Assembly (NCBI RefSeq): GCF_000178115.2
Contig: NC_014828.1
Span: forward strand, 2,015,310-2,079,309
DNA: 64,000 nucleotides
Source of the DNA: Ethanoligenens harbinense YUAN-3
GTDB lineage: Bacteria > Bacillota > Clostridia > Oscillospirales > Ethanoligenentaceae
Direction of reading: 5' to 3'
Shown: positions 1-7,396 of the stretch, one piece after another
How positions within the stretch are numbered: the stretch's first letter is position 1
Layout: each line of letters opens with the position of its first letter
Notes under the pieces: model-generated
What the model saw: the letters and a program-made list of their open reading frames with translations, nothing else
Databases searched by the model: none
Told to the model about the DNA's origin: nothing
Program-made: the position numbers and the translations under genes

Positions 1-1
1 C

Positions 2-52
2 AAGGCTTACCTCGGAATGGCCGACTACAAAATCCGTCTTTCCGTTTCGTAA
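2..52 (+). CDS. C-terminal end of an unidentified protein (partial)
   Basis: The frame beginning at base 2 reads KAYLGMADYKIRLSVS and stops at a TAA. The rest of the gene lies left of the window. It precedes two secreted-protein genes on the same strand, so it may be a third member of that cluster, but 16 residues are too few to name it. Confidence 0.4.
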   Translation, partial: KAYLGMADYKIRLSVS

Positions 53-72
53 TCAACCGCTTTTGCGGTTGA
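53..72 (+). terminator. Short perfect hairpin directly after the first stop codon
   Basis: TCAACCGC and GCGGTTGA pair around a TTTT loop, starting at the base after the stop. It is followed by AATAAAAG, not a long T tract, so it may be a weak terminator or a 3'-end-protecting stem rather than a full stop. Confidence 0.45.
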
Positions 73-95
73 AATAAAAGTATGGAGGTTTTCAA

Positions 96-686
96 ATGAA
101 AAACAGATTCAAAAGAGTTCTCGCGGGCATCGTCACCTTTGCCGTGCTCGGCATGACGGCGGCAGTCCCGGCGTTCGCCGCCGACAAGACCGACACCGGT
201 ACGGGCAGCGTCACGGGCAACGTGACGATCAACGGCTCCATCTCGCCGCTGACCATTTCCGTCACCCACCCGATCAACGTGGCCTACGCCATCAGCCCGG
301 ACGCCGAAACTTTTACCGCGCCGGACATTACCGTGACCAACAACACCAAAGTTGCGGTGATCGCCACGGTGGAATCCCTGAAAGCCGCGTCGGGCGGCTC
401 TCTTACCTTTACCGACGTTGATCCGTCCGCAAAAGCGTGGCGTTCGCTCAACCTCGGGGATTCCAAAAAGTACATCGCGCTCGGCGTTGCGGCCAAAGGC
501 AACTCCGGCTGGAACAGCGGCTACAGCACTTCCACCCATTGGGCGGTGAACGATTCGCCGTTACAGGTTGGGACGCTGAATCCGAGCACTTCCGGCGCGT
601 TGTTCCTGACAGCAGATTACGGCCTCGCCTTCGACGGGGCGTACACGGCCAACCATCAGCTTGTTTTTCAGTTCCAGCTCGCATAA
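96..686 (+). CDS. Secreted protein with repeated surface module
   Basis: A 196-residue protein. Residues 1-29 form a signal peptide: basic start (MKNRFKRV), hydrophobic core and an AFAA cleavage site, so it is exported. The mature part begins with a threonine/glycine-rich stretch, then carries a module (SVTHPINVAYAISP, FTAPDITVTN, YIALGVAAK, LTADYGLAF) that recurs at the C-terminus of the next gene. An AUG follows GGAGG at a good distance. No membrane anchor or sortase motif is visible. The function is unknown; a cell-surface or pilus-like role in mating contact is possible but is only inferred from its place beside transfer genes. Confidence 0.75.
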   Translation: MKNRFKRVLAGIVTFAVLGMTAAVPAFAADKTDTGTGSVTGNVTINGSISPLTISVTHPINVAYAISPDAETFTAPDITVTNNTKVAVIATVESLKAASGGSLTFTDVDPSAKAWRSLNLGDSKKYIALGVAAKGNSGWNSGYSTSTHWAVNDSPLQVGTLNPSTSGALFLTADYGLAFDGAYTANHQLVFQFQLA

Positions 687-701
687 AGGCACAAGTGGGA
701 A

Positions 702-724
702 TCGGCCGGGATTTTCCCGGCCGA
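702..724 (+). terminator. Strong hairpin between the two secreted-protein genes
   Basis: Ten-base arms TCGGCCGGGA and TCCCGGCCGA enclose three bases. It lies 16 bases after the stop of the 196-residue protein and before the next ribosome binding site. No long T run follows, so it probably gives partial termination or protects the upstream mRNA end. Confidence 0.5.
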
Positions 725-752
725 CCTTTCACGCCGAAAGGGGGATTTTTAT

Positions 753-2615
753 TTGAAACAATCATTCAGGCGGCTTTTTCTCGCGCCTCTGCTTGCCGCC
801 GGGATTCTGCTGTCCGGTGCTTCACCCGCATTTGCGGCCTCCGCCGCATCGGTTCTGACACTGACCGCGACGCCGAACCCGTCCGGGAACTTTGTGGCGC
901 TGAACTGGACAAACAGCGACAAAAGCCAGCCGTACAGCTACATGCTCTATTCCAAATCCGCGCATGAATCAACCTTTCAGAGCATTCCCGCCAAAGACAA
1001 CGCGAAGGTTCTGAACATCTATCCCGTTGTCGCGCCGACTGTTTCCTTTACGACATGGAAGGGTAAAAGTTACACCCTGCCAAAGTCGGCGTCCCTCAAA
1101 ATGTGGATGGAAACGCCGAACGAATACGATTCCAAGGGATACGGCAAGGGCCTCATTTCCGTGGACGCCGTGTCGATTTCCGATTTCAACGCGAACCCGG
1201 ACGCTTATCTGAAAAACGCAGACGGCAGTTACAAATACGACGTGCTGTATTTCGGAGCATGGGACGCTTTCGCCAGTCAGGATTTGTCCGCCGTAGCGGA
1301 AACCAAGACCGACGCTTTTATCAAAACCGGGCGCGGCGTTCTGTTCGGGCATGACACGATGGTGGACAATGATACAATCTCCATGCCGAATTTCTTCAAA
1401 CTCGCGCACTACTGCGATATTCAGACCATCCCGCACTATACGGTGCTCGGCAGTTCGCAGATTAAGATTTCCAAGAAGGGCCTGCTTACCAATTACCCTT
1501 GGAAAATCGGGGACGTGGGTACAGTTTTGAATGTTCCGATGTCCCATTCCAACCAGCTTGCTTTCGGGGATGTCTGGATGACCTATCAGCAGCCCTACAC
1601 CTATAGCGGCAGCGCGGAAGCAACCGGACAGAATGGCCAAGGTACGAATACGTTTTATCTGACGAGCTGGTCAAACTGCGCCATGATTCAGACCGGCCAT
1701 TCCAACGGCGAGGCGACGCCGGACGAGCAGCGTGTTACGGCAAACACCCTGTTTTACCTTGCGCAGATCACGACCGACACAAGCTGGAACGACCACAAGG
1801 GGCAGGATTTGGATGCGCCGGACGAACCGGTAATTTCCGGCGTCACGCACAATCCCGGCCGGACGCAGTACACCGTCAACTATTCTTCGCAGGACAACGC
1901 GACCGGCTATCAATATTATGTGGAGGCCACCGGCCAGAACGACGGCGCGAAATACGATTCCCCGGTTATATCGACATCCCTAAAAACAGGGATGAAAGGT
2001 TATTCCATCGTAGTGGACGACAAGCCGGATACCGTCCCGGACGGGAGCATTACGACCACATCGGACAGCTTCACTTTTTCCCGCCCGTCCGGCAGCAGCT
2101 TTTACATCCATATCGCCGCTGTGGACAATGCCGGAAACATTTCAACCGTCGCGCACTACCATACGGACGAACTCGTCTCCGTAACCCATCCGGTCAGTAT
2201 CGGCTATTCCATTGACCCGAACAGCGATACACCGTTCACCGCACCGGACATTCCGATCACCAACCATTCCACATTTCCAGTCCGGGTTTCCGTCGCGGAG
2301 TTGAAAGCGACCTCCGGAATCGGTGACGCCGCCCCCACGGCTTATTCAGACTGGAACAGCCTGACGGCGGCGCAGACCGGAAGTGAGATGGCACTAGGTG
2401 TGGGAATCAGCAAAATATCCGGTTCGGGCTGGACGGCGGTTGACCGGGCAACGCCCGTTTACACAGATGATCTTGCGTCGGAAGTACCTTTAGGTACGCT
2501 CGGAGCAAACGGAGCGTCGGGGAATCTGGCGCTTACCGCCAAATTCGGTCTGGCATGGGCGAAGGCAACGAATGTGTCACATGAGCTGACCCTAAATTTC
2601 ACGATTTCAGACTGA
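753..2615 (+). CDS. Large secreted protein, DUF5057-like, with the same C-terminal module
   Basis: A 620-residue protein starting at TTG behind GAAAGGGGG. Residues 1-28 are a signal peptide ending in AFA. The middle region reads VLNIYPVV, then YDVLYFGAWDAF and GVLFGHDT, which resembles DUF5057 proteins of Clostridia; I am moderately sure of that. Around residues 350-470 lie one or two fibronectin-like stretches (PVISGVTHNPGRTQYTVNYS; FYIHIAAVDNAGN). The last 150 residues (SVTHPVSIGYSIDP, FTAPDIPITN, LTAKFGLAWA) match the module of the preceding protein. It probably acts outside the cell, on the surface. No catalytic motif was recognised. Confidence 0.7.
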   Translation: MKQSFRRLFLAPLLAAGILLSGASPAFAASAASVLTLTATPNPSGNFVALNWTNSDKSQPYSYMLYSKSAHESTFQSIPAKDNAKVLNIYPVVAPTVSFTTWKGKSYTLPKSASLKMWMETPNEYDSKGYGKGLISVDAVSISDFNANPDAYLKNADGSYKYDVLYFGAWDAFASQDLSAVAETKTDAFIKTGRGVLFGHDTMVDNDTISMPNFFKLAHYCDIQTIPHYTVLGSSQIKISKKGLLTNYPWKIGDVGTVLNVPMSHSNQLAFGDVWMTYQQPYTYSGSAEATGQNGQGTNTFYLTSWSNCAMIQTGHSNGEATPDEQRVTANTLFYLAQITTDTSWNDHKGQDLDAPDEPVISGVTHNPGRTQYTVNYSSQDNATGYQYYVEATGQNDGAKYDSPVISTSLKTGMKGYSIVVDDKPDTVPDGSITTTSDSFTFSRPSGSSFYIHIAAVDNAGNISTVAHYHTDELVSVTHPVSIGYSIDPNSDTPFTAPDIPITNHSTFPVRVSVAELKATSGIGDAAPTAYSDWNSLTAAQTGSEMALGVGISKISGSGWTAVDRATPVYTDDLASEVPLGTLGANGASGNLALTAKFGLAWAKATNVSHELTLNFTISD

Positions 2616-2643
2616 ACCAGCCATATGGAAGGGAGTGATACAA

Positions 2644-3525
2644 ATGGCGGTTTTTCGTGTGGAACGGACGCGGGACTACACGGTCATGAGCAACCATCAC
2701 CTGAAAAACAGGGCCTTGTCCCTGAAAGCGAAAGGGCTGCTGTCCATGATGCTCTCCCTTCCGGACGATTGGGATTACACCACGCGGGGCCTTGCCTCCA
2801 TCTGTCGCGAGGGTGTGGACGCCATCGGAAAGACGCTCAAGGAGCTGGAAAACGCGGGCTATATGGAGCGCCGCCAACTTCGCGGCAAAGACGGACGCAT
2901 CACGGACACCGAATACACCATTTATGAACAACCGCGCAAGCCGCCGGGTACACCTTTGCCGGATACGGATTCACCAGATACGGAAAAGCCGTATCTGGAT
3001 AACCCGGATATGGAGAAACCGGATACGGAAAACCCCGCGCAATTAAATACTAAGGGAACTAATATCCCTAAAAAATTAAATACGTATGGAGCAAATACGC
3101 ATCTATCCAATCCGGCAGACAGGAAACCGGAGGCCGTTGCACCGGCTGATGCGATGGATGCGACGGATTCCTACCGCGAAATCATCAAGGAGAATATTTC
3201 CTACGACGTCCTGCGTCAGAGATGCGACCCGGAGCGTCTGGACGAAATTGTGAACATCCTGCTCGACACCGTATGCAGCCGGAAAAAGGAAATCCGAATC
3301 GCCGGTGAGGACATGCCCGCCGAAACGGTGAAAAGCAGGTTTTTGAAGCTCGACGACAGCCACATCGAGTATGTACTGGAATGTCTGGACAAAAACACCA
3401 CCGACATCCGCAATATCCGAAGCTACATCCTGACCGCGCTGTATCAGGCTCCGACCACCATCAGCAGCTACTACTCGGCGCTGGTCAATCACGACATGTA
3501 CGGAAACGGTCCACCCGGACGGTAG
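2644..3525 (+). CDS. Helix-turn-helix replication/initiator-like protein (DUF6017 type)
   Basis: The N-terminal 100 residues are a winged helix-turn-helix (LSLKAKGLLSMMLSLPDDWDY, then IGKTLKELENAGYMERRQ) like replication-initiator N domains of Firmicutes mobile elements. A low-complexity linker of PDTxxP repeats follows, then a C-terminal domain (SYDVLRQRCDPERLDEIVNILLDTV) of DUF6017 type. The ATG at 2644 is chosen because GGAAGGGAG ends seven bases before it; a GTG at 2635 lies inside that site. The role is likely initiation of element replication or regulation. The gene heads the transfer region and is now followed by the arsenic cassette on the other strand. Confidence 0.75.
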   Translation: MAVFRVERTRDYTVMSNHHLKNRALSLKAKGLLSMMLSLPDDWDYTTRGLASICREGVDAIGKTLKELENAGYMERRQLRGKDGRITDTEYTIYEQPRKPPGTPLPDTDSPDTEKPYLDNPDMEKPDTENPAQLNTKGTNIPKKLNTYGANTHLSNPADRKPEAVAPADAMDATDSYREIIKENISYDVLRQRCDPERLDEIVNILLDTVCSRKKEIRIAGEDMPAETVKSRFLKLDDSHIEYVLECLDKNTTDIRNIRSYILTALYQAPTTISSYYSALVNHDMYGNGPPGR

Positions 3526-3564
3526 TTATTTCTGGAAGAGGCAATTTCACAGAGATTCGCAGCG

Positions 3565-3604
3565 TAAAATCAAAGGCCGACAGTTCTTCATTAAACTGCC
3601 GGCC
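3565..3604 (-). terminator. Terminator of the arsenic operon
   Basis: Arms GGCCGACAGTT and AACTGCCGGCC pair with one mismatch just beyond the arsC stop. In the minus-strand direction the stem runs into TTTGATTTTAC, a weak T tract. Confidence 0.55.
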
Positions 3605-3618
3605 AATATGTTTTGTCT

Positions 3619-4014
3619 CTATTTTAATGATTTTGCTAAGTCTGTAATCTTATCCTCAATTGTATGCATTACGGAAATGAACTCTGCATCGCTTTTCCCC
3701 GTTGGGTCAGGTAGTCCCCAATCCTCACGGCGCTTGCATGGCAGATACGGACATTCCACATTGCAGCCCATTGTAACAACCACATCCACGGGAGGGAGTG
3801 CCTCAAGTAGCTTCGGACGCTGACTTTGTTCCATATTGATTCCATAGAGTTGCTTCATAAGGCGAACCGCATCGGGGTTTATACGGTCTTTCAATTCCGT
3901 GCCAGCGGAATAGCTTTCAAAGATATCGGCGGCAAGGTGCTTTCCCAGTGCCTCGGCGATCTGACTCCGACAGGAGTTATGGACGCAGATAAAGGCTACC
4001 TTTGGTTTACTCAT
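3619..4014 (-). CDS. arsC: Arsenate reductase, thioredoxin-coupled
   Basis: A 131-residue low-molecular-weight-phosphatase-like ArsC. The nucleophile loop CVHNSCR (CX5R) is near residue 10, and the two resolving cysteines lie in MGCNVECPYLPCKRRE near residues 82-92, the arrangement of thioredoxin-linked arsenate reductases such as that of Staphylococcus pI258. It reduces As(V) to As(III) in the cytoplasm. It is the last gene of a minus-strand arsenic operon. The adjacent small thioredoxin may be its electron donor (inference). Confidence 0.93.
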   Translation of the reverse strand: MSKPKVAFICVHNSCRSQIAEALGKHLAADIFESYSAGTELKDRINPDAVRLMKQLYGINMEQSQRPKLLEALPPVDVVVTMGCNVECPYLPCKRREDWGLPDPTGKSDAEFISVMHTIEDKITDLAKSLK

Positions 4015-4036
4015 GCTAAAACCGTCCTTATAAAAT

Positions 4037-4387
4037 TTATCTGACTTTTTGCAGAATCTTCACAACTTCCTCGGTCTTTAAAACCTTGCCGAAAGAGACC
4101 ACCTTTCCGTCTATCACAAGGGCAGGCGTTGACATGACACCATAGGCCGCGATCTGTGAGAAATCGGTCACATGGTCAATCGTCGTATCCATGCCGAGTT
4201 GCTCCAGCGCTGCTTTGGCAGCTGCTTCAAGCTGGTTGCATTTTGCGCATCCGCTTCCAAGCACCTTTACACTCGCGCCCTCGGTTTTAGCGCTCTCAGC
4301 CTTTGCCATGCTTTCCGCATCGCAGTTTCCTCCGCAGCAGCAGGAGGTTGTTTCTTCCTTTTTCTTTTCGAACAGTGACATATTCAT
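4037..4387 (-). CDS. Small thioredoxin-fold protein, TM0996/MTH895 type
   Basis: A 116-residue protein. Residues 1-38 form an extension with a cysteine cluster (SCCCGGNC), followed by a thioredoxin-like domain (VKVLGSGCAKCNQLEAAAKAAL) with a CAKC redox motif and the cis-proline region MSTPALVIDG. This family commonly sits with arsenic permeases. The N-terminal CCC-C cluster could bind As(III) or another metal. It lies between arsC and the ferredoxin-DUF2703 gene and is probably co-transcribed. Two close ATG codons (4387, 4381) make the start uncertain by two residues. Confidence 0.88.
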   Translation of the reverse strand: MNMSLFEKKKEETTSCCCGGNCDAESMAKAESAKTEGASVKVLGSGCAKCNQLEAAAKAALEQLGMDTTIDHVTDFSQIAAYGVMSTPALVIDGKVVSFGKVLKTEEVVKILQKVR

Positions 4388-4416
4388 TACGCTCCTTTAT
4401 AAGTTGTTGTTATTGG

Positions 4417-5178
4417 TTAGCAGCAATTACTCCCGCAGGAGCATGCTGATTTACTGGCTTTACCCTCGTAAAAAGTTTTCAGATTATCCGGCAGTTTATA
4501 ATCGACGCAGGAACAATTGCCTGTCGTTCCGAATATGGTTTTCAGAATTGCCTCGGCAAGCATTTCTTTGGGAGGCACTTCATAACTTTCCCCATTGTAT
4601 TCGAATACCCGGCAGTCAACATCAGTTCCGCTGATTTCGCTACAGCATCCGCAACTGTTCTCTTTCACGAACCCGCAAATATCCTGACCGTTTACACGGA
4701 TCGTCGGAGAGGAAAGAAACCTAAACCGCTCGGCAAGCTCCGCCGTCTTCATCTCGATTTTGTTATACTCGATATCAAAACCGGCAAGCTGCAGCGCGGG
4801 GGTAAGCGTCTCCATTACTTCATCAAGCACAGTGTCCGTTCCGATGCAGCGGTTACAGGTCTGCAAATCAAGATAGAGATACTCAACGACAATTTTCTTT
4901 TCAGAAGATGTTTCGCATCCGCAGGAACAGAAGGCTTCTTTGGACTCCTGTGCGCCGTTCGGCGGTGTCCAACCGGTATCGTCGCCGACATAGGTAATCG
5001 CGCCGACCGGGCACCGATTTCCGCAGCCATGGCAATGGTCAATGCAGGCCTCCGGATTTTTTACGACGGGTGACGGAGCCTTTGCGGAATCATAGACACC
5101 GTGGGAACACTTTGCAGCACAGGTGCCGCACTCTGCGCAGGTTAAATAATCAATAACAGGATACCATGTCTTTGCCAT
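4417..5178 (-). CDS. Ferredoxin-DUF2703 fusion protein of the arsenic operon
   Basis: A 253-residue protein. The first 65 residues hold two cysteine clusters (CAECGTCAAKCSHGVY and CIDHCHGCGNRCPVGAI) typical of two 4Fe-4S sites. Residues from about 95 onward are DUF2703-like (LQTCNRCIGTDTVLDEVMETLTPAL, then LSSPTIRVNGQDI), a thioredoxin-like fold. Many further cysteines (CSCGC, CGCC, CSCGSNCC at the C-terminus) suggest metalloid binding. AGGGAGG precedes the ATG. DUF2703 genes are often found in arsenic clusters; the reaction is unknown. A redox or arsenic-delivery role towards the permease is inferred. Confidence 0.85.
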   Translation of the reverse strand: MAKTWYPVIDYLTCAECGTCAAKCSHGVYDSAKAPSPVVKNPEACIDHCHGCGNRCPVGAITYVGDDTGWTPPNGAQESKEAFCSCGCETSSEKKIVVEYLYLDLQTCNRCIGTDTVLDEVMETLTPALQLAGFDIEYNKIEMKTAELAERFRFLSSPTIRVNGQDICGFVKENSCGCCSEISGTDVDCRVFEYNGESYEVPPKEMLAEAILKTIFGTTGNCSCVDYKLPDNLKTFYEGKASKSACSCGSNCC

Positions 5179-5191
5179 AATACTTTCCTCC

Positions 5192-6205
5192 CTATATAAT
5201 AAACCCCTGAATCGCGTTAAAGAAGTAACCTACAAGGATAATGCCTATGGTACAGATACCGATGAATAGCGCCAGCAGCTTTGGCTTCACCGCTTTGCGG
5301 AGCATGATCATGGACGGCAGGGACAACGTGGTTACGGCCATCATGAATGAGAGGATTGTGCCAAGCTGCGCCCCTTTGTATAACAGTGCCTCCGCAATTG
5401 GAATTGTGCCAAAAATATCGGCGTACATCGGAACACCGATAAGAGTTGCCAAAACGACGCCAAAGGGATTTTTGCTGCCGAGCACAAGCGACACCCATTC
5501 CGCCGGAATCCAGTTGTGAATAACCGCGCCGATGCCGACGCCGACTAAAATATAGGGAAACACTTTTTTGAAAGTGGACAGCATCTGCTCCTTGGCATAA
5601 ATCAGTCGGTCTTTTTTTGTCAGGTCCGGCGATTCAATGTCCACGCTGCCCGCTGACAGGATAAAGCTCTCAACATACCGTTCCATATGCAGCTTCTCAA
5701 TAATCGTGCCTCCGACGACTGCAACGATTAGACCAACGATCACATAAATAATTGCTACTTTTGCACCGAAAATGCTCATCAGCAGAAGTAGCGATCCGAG
5801 ATCCACCATCGGGGAAGAAATCAGGAACGAAAATGTAACACCAACCGGAAGCCCTGCAGATGTAAACCCAATGAACAGTGGTATAGAGGAACAGGAACAA
5901 AACGGCGTCACCGTCCCAAGGAGCGCCGAAATGCAGTTCGCCCAGACACCGTGGAAACGACCGAGAATTCGTTTACTGCGCTCCGGTGGGAAGTAACTTT
6001 GGATATAACTGATGAGAAAAATCAGCGAGCACAGAAGTATCGTAATCTTGATTACGTCGTACAGGAAGAATTCAATGCTTCCGCCCAGCCGTGCCGACGT
6101 ATCAAGTCCAATAGCGGATAGGCCTCTTCCAATCAGCCCATCCAGCCATTTCATGGCAAGGATCTGATACTGGAAGAAATCCCAAATTGCTTTTAGTATT
6201 TGCAC
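5192..6205 (-). CDS. arsP: ArsP-type permease
   Basis: A 337-residue integral membrane protein with about eight hydrophobic segments. The signature GTVTPFCSCSSIPLFIGF near residue 100 and FSFLISSPMVDLGSLLLL near residue 130 are typical of the permease family PF03773, whose ArsP members export trivalent organoarsenicals. It starts with GTG behind GTGAGG. It is the first gene of the four-gene operon, and a perfect palindrome upstream probably serves as its ArsR operator. No ArsB, Acr3 or ArsA is present in the window, so this is the only candidate arsenic exporter here. Substrate specificity cannot be read from the sequence. Confidence 0.85.
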   Translation of the reverse strand: MQILKAIWDFFQYQILAMKWLDGLIGRGLSAIGLDTSARLGGSIEFFLYDVIKITILLCSLIFLISYIQSYFPPERSKRILGRFHGVWANCISALLGTVTPFCSCSSIPLFIGFTSAGLPVGVTFSFLISSPMVDLGSLLLLMSIFGAKVAIIYVIVGLIVAVVGGTIIEKLHMERYVESFILSAGSVDIESPDLTKKDRLIYAKEQMLSTFKKVFPYILVGVGIGAVIHNWIPAEWVSLVLGSKNPFGVVLATLIGVPMYADIFGTIPIAEALLYKGAQLGTILSFMMAVTTLSLPSMIMLRKAVKPKLLALFIGICTIGIILVGYFFNAIQGFII

Positions 6206-6240
6206 TGGATAAAAACCTCACTTTCGATAAAAGGACAATC

Positions 6241-6260
6241 ACATCAAAATATTTTGATGT
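6241..6260. promoter_or_regulatory. Perfect palindrome upstream of the permease operon, putative ArsR operator
   Basis: ACATCAAAAT is followed directly by ATTTTGATGT, a 20-base perfect palindrome between the arsR terminator and the permease start. It shares ATCAA-N6-TTGAT with the element upstream of arsR, so both are probably bound by the same repressor. Confidence 0.7.
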
Positions 6261-6270
6261 ATTCTGCTCT

Positions 6271-6297
6271 AAAAAAGCCATCATCAGGATGGCTTTT
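6271..6297 (-). terminator. Intrinsic terminator after arsR
   Basis: Ten-base arms AAAAGCCATC and GATGGCTTTT enclose ATCAG. On the minus strand the stem ends in six Ts. It sits at the arsR stop, so arsR and the permease operon are separate transcripts. Confidence 0.8.
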
Positions 6298-6609
6298 CTA
6301 TTTGCAGCAGGTATTTTCTTCTGCACCTGCATTCGGTGTAGTCAAATTCTTGAGCAAAGTACTGGCATAGGCGCTGCCCTTTTCACTGATTTTGTAATGC
6401 GTCCATTTGCCTTCCTGCCGACTCTCCACAATACCCGATTCAACCAAAATCTTCATGTGGTAAGAAAGTCCTGACTGCCCCAAGTCCAGCTGTTCCAGCA
6501 AAACGCAGGCACATTTCTCCCCGCCGCGCAGAAGTTCAAGTATCCTTAACCGTTTTTCATCGCATAATGCTTTGAACACTTTTGCGTCTTCCTCATAAAC
6601 GGTCGCCAA
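6298..6609 (-). CDS. arsR: ArsR/SmtB-family repressor
   Basis: A 103-residue winged-helix regulator: VFKALCDEKRLRILELLRGG, then KCACVLLEQLDLGQSGLSYHMKILVESGIVESRQEGKWTHYKI. The cysteine pair CAC at the start of the recognition region resembles the As(III)-binding site of ArsR; a CC pair near the C-terminus (ENTCCK) may add ligands. It is transcribed from its own sigma-A-type promoter, with an operator between promoter and gene, so autoregulation is expected. Release by As(III) is family knowledge, not shown here. Confidence 0.93.
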   Translation of the reverse strand: MATVYEEDAKVFKALCDEKRLRILELLRGGEKCACVLLEQLDLGQSGLSYHMKILVESGIVESRQEGKWTHYKISEKGSAYASTLLKNLTTPNAGAEENTCCK

Positions 6610-6620
6610 GTTATCACCTC

Positions 6621-6640
6621 ATATCAAGATTATTTGATAT
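6621..6640. promoter_or_regulatory. Putative ArsR operator upstream of arsR
   Basis: ATATCAA and TTGATAT arms are separated by six bases, between the -10 box and the ribosome binding site of arsR. It matches the core of the palindrome at 6241-6260. Confidence 0.7.
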
Positions 6641-6645
6641 GTATT

Positions 6646-6674
6646 AGTATATGCGTCAAATCAAGTTTTGTCAA
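6646..6674 (-). promoter_or_regulatory. Promoter of arsR
   Basis: On the minus strand TTGACA (6669-6674) and TATACT (6646-6651) are separated by exactly 17 bases. The operator follows directly downstream. Confidence 0.8.
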
Positions 6675-6780
6675 TATGAAATACGCAATATCATTATTCA
6701 GTTTACGGCCCGCCCGGATGGTAAACGCCCGCGCGGGCTGTTTTTGAACCCAACAAAAACCGGAAAGGAGTAATTTCACC

Positions 6781-7146
6781 ATGAAACGACCCCTCGCATA
6801 CATCACCGCCCCGTGGGGCGGAAACGAAATTGAAAACACCGAGGACGCGGCAGGGTATTGCCGCAAGGTCTATGACGCAGGCTTTTCGCCTATCTGCCCG
6901 GTCCTGTTCCTGCCGCTTTTCCTCAACGACGCCATTCCGCAGGAGCACAAGGACGGCGTGGACATCGCCTGCAACTTTCTGCGCCGCGCCCATGTGCTGG
7001 TGGTCTGCGGCAGGAACGTGGACGAAACCGTGAAAAACGACATTGCCACGGCGGAACGGCTGCACATCACCGCCACCACGCTGGACGGCATCCTCACCGT
7101 CAAGGGACAGGGCCGGGAAAAATGCCCGGAAAAGGAGCGGAGATAA
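6781..7146 (+). CDS. Nucleoside 2-deoxyribosyltransferase-like protein (DUF4406/DUF7768 type)
   Basis: A 121-residue protein beginning MKRPLAYITAPWGGNEIENTEDA and containing HVLVVCGRNVDETVKNDIATAERL, the Rossmann-like pattern of DUF4406-type proteins common in clostridial conjugative elements. AAAGGAG precedes the ATG. It is the first backbone gene after the arsenic cassette. A hairpin GCCCGCGCGGGC followed by TGTTTTT lies just upstream (6728-6745) and may be the original terminator of the HTH gene. No enzymatic role is established for this group. Confidence 0.75.
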   Translation: MKRPLAYITAPWGGNEIENTEDAAGYCRKVYDAGFSPICPVLFLPLFLNDAIPQEHKDGVDIACNFLRRAHVLVVCGRNVDETVKNDIATAERLHITATTLDGILTVKGQGREKCPEKERR

Positions 7147-7147
7147 C

Positions 7148-7360
7148 GTGCCGGATTATCAGAAAATGTACCACTCGCTGTTTAATGACGTGACCGACGC
7201 CATCGCAAAGCTCCAGCAGGCGCAGCAGAAAACCGAGGAAATGTATATGGACAGCAAGGAAACCGTCCTCACCCCTTTTGTGAAAAAGAGCGAGGAACAG
7301 AAAAATGACCGGAAACCGGCCCCGGCAAAGAAAAAGCCGCCCTCTCACGATGAACGGTGA
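7148..7360 (+). CDS. Small charged conserved element protein
   Basis: A 70-residue protein with a GTG start at 7148, two bases after the preceding stop. It has an amphipathic helix (NDVTDAIAKLQQAQQKTEEMYM) and a lysine/proline-rich tail. The gene ends inside a terminator hairpin. I do not recognise a domain; similar small proteins with this helix occur upstream of PcfB in related elements. Confidence 0.65.
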   Translation: MPDYQKMYHSLFNDVTDAIAKLQQAQQKTEEMYMDSKETVLTPFVKKSEEQKNDRKPAPAKKKPPSHDER

Positions 7361-7376
7361 CGGAGGGCGGCTTTCC
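7334..7376 (+). terminator. Hairpin at the end of the 70-residue gene
   Basis: AAGCCGCCCTC and GAGGGCGGCTT pair around an 18-base loop containing the stop codon. Only a short T run follows, so termination may be partial before pcfB. Confidence 0.55.
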
Positions 7377-7396
7377 CATGACAGGAGGTGTTTTGT

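Noticed and set aside
437-967. 176-residue plus-strand frame across the gap between the two secreted proteins
   Set aside because: Arg/Pro-rich out-of-frame reading that overlaps both real genes and the hairpin at 702-724.
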